From: Deltaproteobacteria bacterium
Lineage (GTDB): Bacteria; Desulfobacterota; Desulfobacteria; Desulfobacterales; SURF-7
Assembly (NCBI GenBank): GCA_019307665.1
Contig: JAFDJC010000123.1
Span: 1 to 8,883 of the forward strand
Direction of reading: 5' to 3'
Length of the DNA stretch: 8,883 nt
Numbering within the stretch: the first letter of the stretch is position 1; each line of letters begins with the position of its first letter. The translations under genes and the position numbers were made by a program. This document shows positions 5,889-8,883 of this stretch, piece by piece. The notes below the pieces were generated by a model. It was given only the letters and a program-made list of their open reading frames with translations. It did no database searches and had not been told where the DNA came from.

Positions 5889-6320
5889 ATGGCACTAGAT
5901 CTGGACAAAAAACTAAAGTCTGTGAAAAAAGAAATTGAATCGCTCATTAAAAAACTGAGCAAAATTACTGATGTAATACTAAAAGAAATAAAACCTACCA
6001 AGAAAAAGACAACAAAAAAAGCACCCGCAAAAAAGAAAACTGCGGCCAAGAAAAAGACAACAAAAAAAGCACCCGCAAAAAAGAAAACCGCGGCCACGAA
6101 AAAAGTTGCTGCAAAGAAAACCGCCAAAAAGAAAGCCGGAACGGCAACTGCATCCAAAACAGTCTACACAACAATCTCAAGGTCCAAGAAAGGCGTTGAT
6201 GTGACAGCGCTGATGAAAAAGACCGGTTTCAACAGAAATAAAATATACAATGCAGTAAAGGCCCTTAAGAAGCAGGGCGAAATAAAAAGTGTTGGACCCG
6301 GAGTTTATACAAAGGCATAA
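5889..6320 (+). CDS. Histone H1-like lysine-rich DNA-binding protein
   Basis: This is a 143-residue protein with start ATG 5889 set by AGGAG nine bases upstream. It has three parts. Residues 1-35 form a charged heptad-like helix (DLDKKLKSVKKEIESLIKKL), possibly for oligomerisation. Residues 36-87 are a Lys/Ala/Thr/Pro tail built of AKKKT and KKAPAKK units like eukaryotic H1 tails and bacterial AlgP/Hc1-type proteins, including a perfect 16-residue duplication. Residues 88-143 form a small winged-helix-like module (TVYTTISRSKKGVDVTALMKKTG, then NKIYNAVKALKKQGEI and GPGVYTKA), resembling an HTH with a beta wing. The expected role is nucleoid compaction or modulation of DNA access; the lysine tail would bind DNA without sequence specificity and the C-terminal module might add some. 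It is a single gene, probably well expressed given its good ribosome site. The tail is low-complexity, so family calls from it alone are unreliable; the winged-helix call is moderate. Confidence 0.85.
   Translation: MALDLDKKLKSVKKEIESLIKKLSKITDVILKEIKPTKKKTTKKAPAKKKTAAKKKTTKKAPAKKKTAATKKVAAKKTAKKKAGTATASKTVYTTISRSKKGVDVTALMKKTGFNRNKIYNAVKALKKQGEIKSVGPGVYTKA
5998..6093 (+). repeat. 48-bp tandem duplication in the lysine-rich tail
   Basis: Two head-to-tail copies (5998-6045 and 6046-6093) differ at a single base (CTGCGG versus CCGCGG near the ends). Each encodes 16 residues, KKKTTKKAPAKKKTAA. A third copy degenerates from 6094 (CCACGAAAA). Near identity at synonymous sites points to a recent in-frame duplication, so copy number may vary between strains. 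Confidence 0.9.
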
Positions 6321-6354
6321 CTATAACCTGAACAATAAGATTTAAACTTCATTC

Positions 6355-6389
6355 GGCATTGCAAGTGCCAAGCAATGTGCCTTTGTAAT
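6355..6389 (+). terminator. Possible weak terminator of the histone-like gene
   Basis: GGCATTGC (6355-6362) can pair with GCAATGTGCC (6372-6381) through a two-base bulge, followed by CTTTGTAATT with only a short T-run. The position, 35 bases after the stop codon at 6320, fits, but the stem is imperfect. A second 6-bp hairpin (GGATGA 6415-6420, TCATCC 6432-6437) follows. Confidence 0.3.
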
Positions 6390-6445
6390 TTATATTAAAC
6401 CAGTGAACCTGTTTGGATGAGACAAAACCGGTCATCCTTCCTGTT

Positions 6446-6487
6446 AAAAATTAGTCGCACACCCCCGGCTTTGCCGGGTGTGTGACT
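6446..6487 (-). terminator. Strong intrinsic terminator of the feoB-regulator operon
   Basis: On the minus strand, just after the regulator's TAG (6496-6494), AGTCACACACCCGGC pairs with GCCGGGGGTGTGCGACT across an AAA loop, with a two-base bulge. It is followed by AATTTTTAAC, the T-run expected of a rho-independent terminator. A shorter outer repeat, AATTAGTC (6449-6456) with GACTAATT (6492-6499), surrounds it and reaches into the stop codon. The stem might also slow plus-strand readthrough from the histone-like gene. Confidence 0.8.
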
Positions 6488-6493
6488 CCGGGA

Positions 6494-7147
6494 CTAATTC
6501 TCTATTTTCCACACAAAAATATTTCTGGCCAACTCTTCATCCATTGCAAGTTCGGTGTTTTCAAATTTAATACAAAATGCAGGATTGGTCCTGTGAACAG
6601 TTACGACAATTCCGGGTTGCAACCCGATGGACATCAACTGGTGCAGATTTGAATGGCTGCCGGGTTTGATATAGGTTATTTTACCTTTTTCACTTGGTCG
6701 AAGCTCATTTAAGCTGACCACTATATTATCAACCACTTTCAACCTTTTCCTGCAGCATTTACCCATGGGAATAGGTTTTCCGTCCGGACACACTCCCGGA
6801 TGCCCCAGGAGTGTGCAGATGGATTCTTCAACTTCGGGGGCCAGACAATGCTCAACCTTGCAGGCCACCTCCTCCATTGAAGAATTTTTAAGTTTCAAAA
6901 CACTGGAGACAAGCACTTCGGCAAGACGGTGCCTGCGCATAATTGCCTCAGCAATACTTTTGCCTTGACTTGAAAACAGAATTTTATCGGAGCCGGACAC
7001 GATCAGGCCTTGTTTTTCAAGTTCCAAAAGATCCTCTTCTGAGAAATCAACAACGCATCTCTTTTTAATTGCTTCAATGGAATGCATGCTGTTTTCCCCT
7101 GCCCCCCAGATCGCCTCCATGATCTCTTCCTGTTTTTCGTTCAGCAT
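6494..7147 (-). CDS. DtxR/MntR-type metal-dependent repressor fused to a FeoA domain
   Basis: This is a 217-residue protein. ATG 7147 is chosen because GGAGGT (plus-strand 7152-7157) lies four bases upstream; an in-frame ATG at 7216 would add 23 unfamily-like residues and overlap feoB. Residues 1-65 form a winged helix, where LNEKQEEIMEAIW opens as DtxR proteins do. Residues 66-130 form the metal-binding and dimerisation domain: HRLAE (His73, Glu77) and ACKVEH (Cys96, Glu99, His100) match DtxR His79/Glu83 and Cys102/Glu105/His106. The DtxR His98 position appears to be Glu92. A cysteine-bearing linker CPDGKPIPMGKCC (120-132) leads to a FeoA/SH3-like domain (about 143-217; ELRPSEKGKITYI, LMSIGLQPGIVVTV). 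The likely role is an Fe(II)-responsive repressor of the feo operon whose FeoA part may sense iron itself or contact FeoB. It lies 38 bases after feoB on the same strand, so it is probably cotranscribed and autoregulated. Mn(II) as the sensed metal cannot be excluded. Confidence 0.92.
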   Translation of the reverse strand: MLNEKQEEIMEAIWGAGENSMHSIEAIKKRCVVDFSEEDLLELEKQGLIVSGSDKILFSSQGKSIAEAIMRRHRLAEVLVSSVLKLKNSSMEEVACKVEHCLAPEVEESICTLLGHPGVCPDGKPIPMGKCCRKRLKVVDNIVVSLNELRPSEKGKITYIKPGSHSNLHQLMSIGLQPGIVVTVHRTNPAFCIKFENTELAMDEELARNIFVWKIEN

Positions 7148-7151
7148 GACT

Positions 7152-7157
7152 ACCTCC
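7152..7157 (-). promoter_or_regulatory. Ribosome binding site fixing the regulator start
   Basis: GGAGGT on the minus strand, four bases before ATG 7147 (five from the GGAGG core), is a near-perfect Shine-Dalgarno sequence. It supports the 217-residue start over the longer 240-residue frame from 7216. Confidence 0.8.
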
Positions 7158-7185
7158 GTATATTGATATAGTGTTTCGGCCTTTT

Positions 7186-8883
7186 CTAAGTAAATGTGAT
7201 CCCTAAAGTAATGCATGTGTGATTGACAATACTTCCTATAATTAACGAATATACTAATACTGTACCCAATATGGCAATTGCCGCCCTGCTTCCATGCTCT
7301 TTAAAAAGAATTATAATAGCATTTATGCAGGGTGAAAGAAAAGTCATAACAAGAAGATTTACAACTAGCTGAAGATTAGTATAAATGCCGCTTAAGTGCG
7401 CAATTTCGGTAGCGCCATTCTCCCTTCGGATTATGGTTTTAATGAATACCTGCACACTTTTTTCAGGAAGCCCCATCAATCCGCTGATGATCGGTTCCGA
7501 TATTCGTTCAAATATAGTAAGCCCACCCATTCTTTCGAAAAGAAAAACAAAAAAAGAAGCAATGATAAATACAGGGATTGCCTCTTTCATAAAAAAATAT
7601 GTTTTTTTTGCAGACATATTTATAATCTGCCATAGTTTTGGCAGACGCATGGGAGGAATTTCCAGAAAAAGCGGCGTACGAGAACCAGGCAGGATTTTAT
7701 TTGCCAAATAACCGGCAATTAGTGTTTGTGAAAATATAATTCCGAAAACAGCTATTGTTGCCGATATCGGCATTTTGTCCAGAATAATAAACATGACCGC
7801 CAGAAGCGGCGCACAGGGCATACCCAAAAGAAGAAGAAATGTCGCAATAATTTTTTCTTTTTTAGTGTCCAGCATCCGTGTAGTGAGAATTGCCATGGTA
7901 ACGCATGAAAACCCCATTACAAGCGGTATCACTCCTTTTCCGTTTAATCCCATTTTTTGAAAAACCTTATCCAACAGTACTGATAACCTTGGGAGATACC
8001 CGGAATCTTCTAGTACGCCGAACGCAATGAAAAAACAAAAAAGCACAGGCAATACAAGTCCAAGGGCAAGGAATACACCTGTCGGTAGTATTCCAAAATC
8101 CGGATCAATGATCATATCCCGTATAAAAACACTTGGAATCGGCTTCACAAGCTTTTCAGTCAAAGGCATCAAAAAACCCTCAAATAAAGTCGAGCTAATT
8201 GTATCAACGACAAATGTAGCGCCAAATGACCCCATAAACAGATACATTGCCCACAATATGGCAATTGCAATGGGAATCCCTGTGGAAAGCTGCGTGCACC
8301 AATCACCGAATTTAACAATAAACGGATTTTTTATAGGAGGTTCAACGGTCTGTATCTCATTAACAATCTGTCCTGCTTTATTGTTATAAATATTTGTTAA
8401 CAGAATGTTGCAGTCAACTGATTCCTCTTTTCGATACTCATCAACCAGTTCCTTCAGCTGGGCGAGCATTCCATGTCCATATGTTTTTTTGATATATTGT
8501 TCAATATCCTTGTCCCGGACAAGAAGCAGAAGGCCTAAAGCGCGCGGAGAAATATAATCCGAATTCAACAGTTTTGAAACAATCCCGAGAAATTGTTCTA
8601 TCCAGTCAGGATACTCCACCAATTTTTTAAGTGTTTTCATATTATTTGAAAGGCCCTGGATCAAGTTCGTGACACCGATCCCGTCCCTTGCCACAGTTGG
8701 ATATACGCCGATACCCATTTTTCCCGATAGCTTATCAATATCGATCTCGATTCCACGGGAAGGCGCTTCGTCTATCATGTTAATATCAAGCACCATTGGC
8801 AACCCATACTCTGCATACTGAAGGGCAATGGCTATTGAGCGTTTCATTTTTTTTGCATCTGCCATTAAAATGATGCCCCTGAT
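7186..8883 (-). CDS. feoB: Ferrous iron transporter FeoB (N-terminally partial at window edge)
   Basis: The 565 visible residues run in frame to the last base; IRGIILMADAKKMKRS is internal family sequence, so roughly the first 100 residues (G1-G3 GTPase motifs) lie beyond the window. Visible GTPase parts are G4 as NMID in VLDINMIDEA (near 8780) and a G5-like YPTVARDGIG. A helical linker follows, then a membrane domain of many hydrophobic segments from about 8300 down to the stop at 7188-7186. Gate motifs are GVLEDSGYLPRLSVLLDK, GLNGKGVIPLVMGFSCVTMA, a Pro-Cys (MPCAPLLAVM), then RRENGATEI and FLSPCINAI near the C-terminus. FeoB imports Fe(II) through the inner membrane in a GTP-dependent way. 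The first gate reads GFSCVTMA instead of the textbook GFGCNVPA, and the second reads MPCAP instead of FxSCxAR, marking a variant subfamily. It heads the operon with the DtxR-FeoA regulator; any separate feoA and the promoter lie outside the window. Confidence 0.95.
   Translation of the reverse strand: MRGIILMADAKKMKRSIAIALQYAEYGLPMVLDINMIDEAPSRGIEIDIDKLSGKMGIGVYPTVARDGIGVTNLIQGLSNNMKTLKKLVEYPDWIEQFLGIVSKLLNSDYISPRALGLLLLVRDKDIEQYIKKTYGHGMLAQLKELVDEYRKEESVDCNILLTNIYNNKAGQIVNEIQTVEPPIKNPFIVKFGDWCTQLSTGIPIAIAILWAMYLFMGSFGATFVVDTISSTLFEGFLMPLTEKLVKPIPSVFIRDMIIDPDFGILPTGVFLALGLVLPVLFCFFIAFGVLEDSGYLPRLSVLLDKVFQKMGLNGKGVIPLVMGFSCVTMAILTTRMLDTKKEKIIATFLLLLGMPCAPLLAVMFIILDKMPISATIAVFGIIFSQTLIAGYLANKILPGSRTPLFLEIPPMRLPKLWQIINMSAKKTYFFMKEAIPVFIIASFFVFLFERMGGLTIFERISEPIISGLMGLPEKSVQVFIKTIIRRENGATEIAHLSGIYTNLQLVVNLLVMTFLSPCINAIIILFKEHGSRAAIAILGTVLVYSLIIGSIVNHTCITLGITFT

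Noticed and set aside
5792..6180. Minus-strand Phe/Leu/Val-rich frames opposite the histone-like gene, looking like membrane proteins
   Set aside because: They are the complement of lysine/alanine-rich codons and have no ribosome site or family match.
7148..7216. Longer start for the DtxR-FeoA regulator at 7216
   Set aside because: It overlaps the end of feoB, has no ribosome site and adds residues unlike the family; GGAGGT before ATG 7147 settles the start.
1..8883. CRISPR array, tRNA, rRNA, insertion sequence or phage genes
   Set aside because: I saw no regularly spaced direct repeats, tRNA-like folds, transposase motifs or integrase in any part; the only tandem repeat is coding.

Overview
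The window is moderately AT-rich and looks like the chromosome of an anaerobic Desulfobacterota (delta-proteobacterial) bacterium. This is inferred from gene content (FeoB with a DtxR-FeoA fusion, a lysine-rich histone H1-like protein, a short PilZ protein, a CULT-domain protein); no rRNA or marker gene fixes the lineage.

Layout. Bases 1-1691 (+) carry most of a NodU/CmcH-type carbamoyltransferase whose N-terminus lies before the window. A plausible sigma70 promoter (1715-1743) and the start of an unknown reading frame then run, at about 1842, into the 3' half of an OppF/DppF-type peptide ABC transporter ATPase (1842-2369, remnant). The remnant's stop codon overlaps by ATGA with a 144-residue CULT-domain protein (2366-2800), a bacterial relative of the thalidomide-binding domain of cereblon with both CxxC zinc pairs and all three cage tryptophans. 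A PilZ-like gene (2868-3284, -) converges on it. Divergent from the PilZ gene is a 69-residue all-helical protein (3647-3856), followed by a parvulin-like lipoprotein (3914-5296) that appears to lack the usual catalytic histidines. Facing it is an N-terminal remnant of a D-aminoacylase-type amidohydrolase (5309-5611, -). Next comes a histone H1-like protein with a 48-bp tandem repeat (5889-6320, +). The right end is an iron locus on the minus strand: partial feoB (7186-8883), then a DtxR-FeoA fusion regulator (6494-7147), closed by a strong intrinsic terminator (about 6446-6487).

How it fits together. The feoB/regulator pair is a self-contained ferrous-iron uptake and sensing unit. The two gene remnants (peptide ABC ATPase and D-aminoacylase) both belong to peptide or D-amino-acid use and suggest an eroded peptide-catabolism locus from which the CULT gene survived intact. 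The CULT protein, apparently left as the only complete gene of a former peptide-transporter operon, is the most interesting item.
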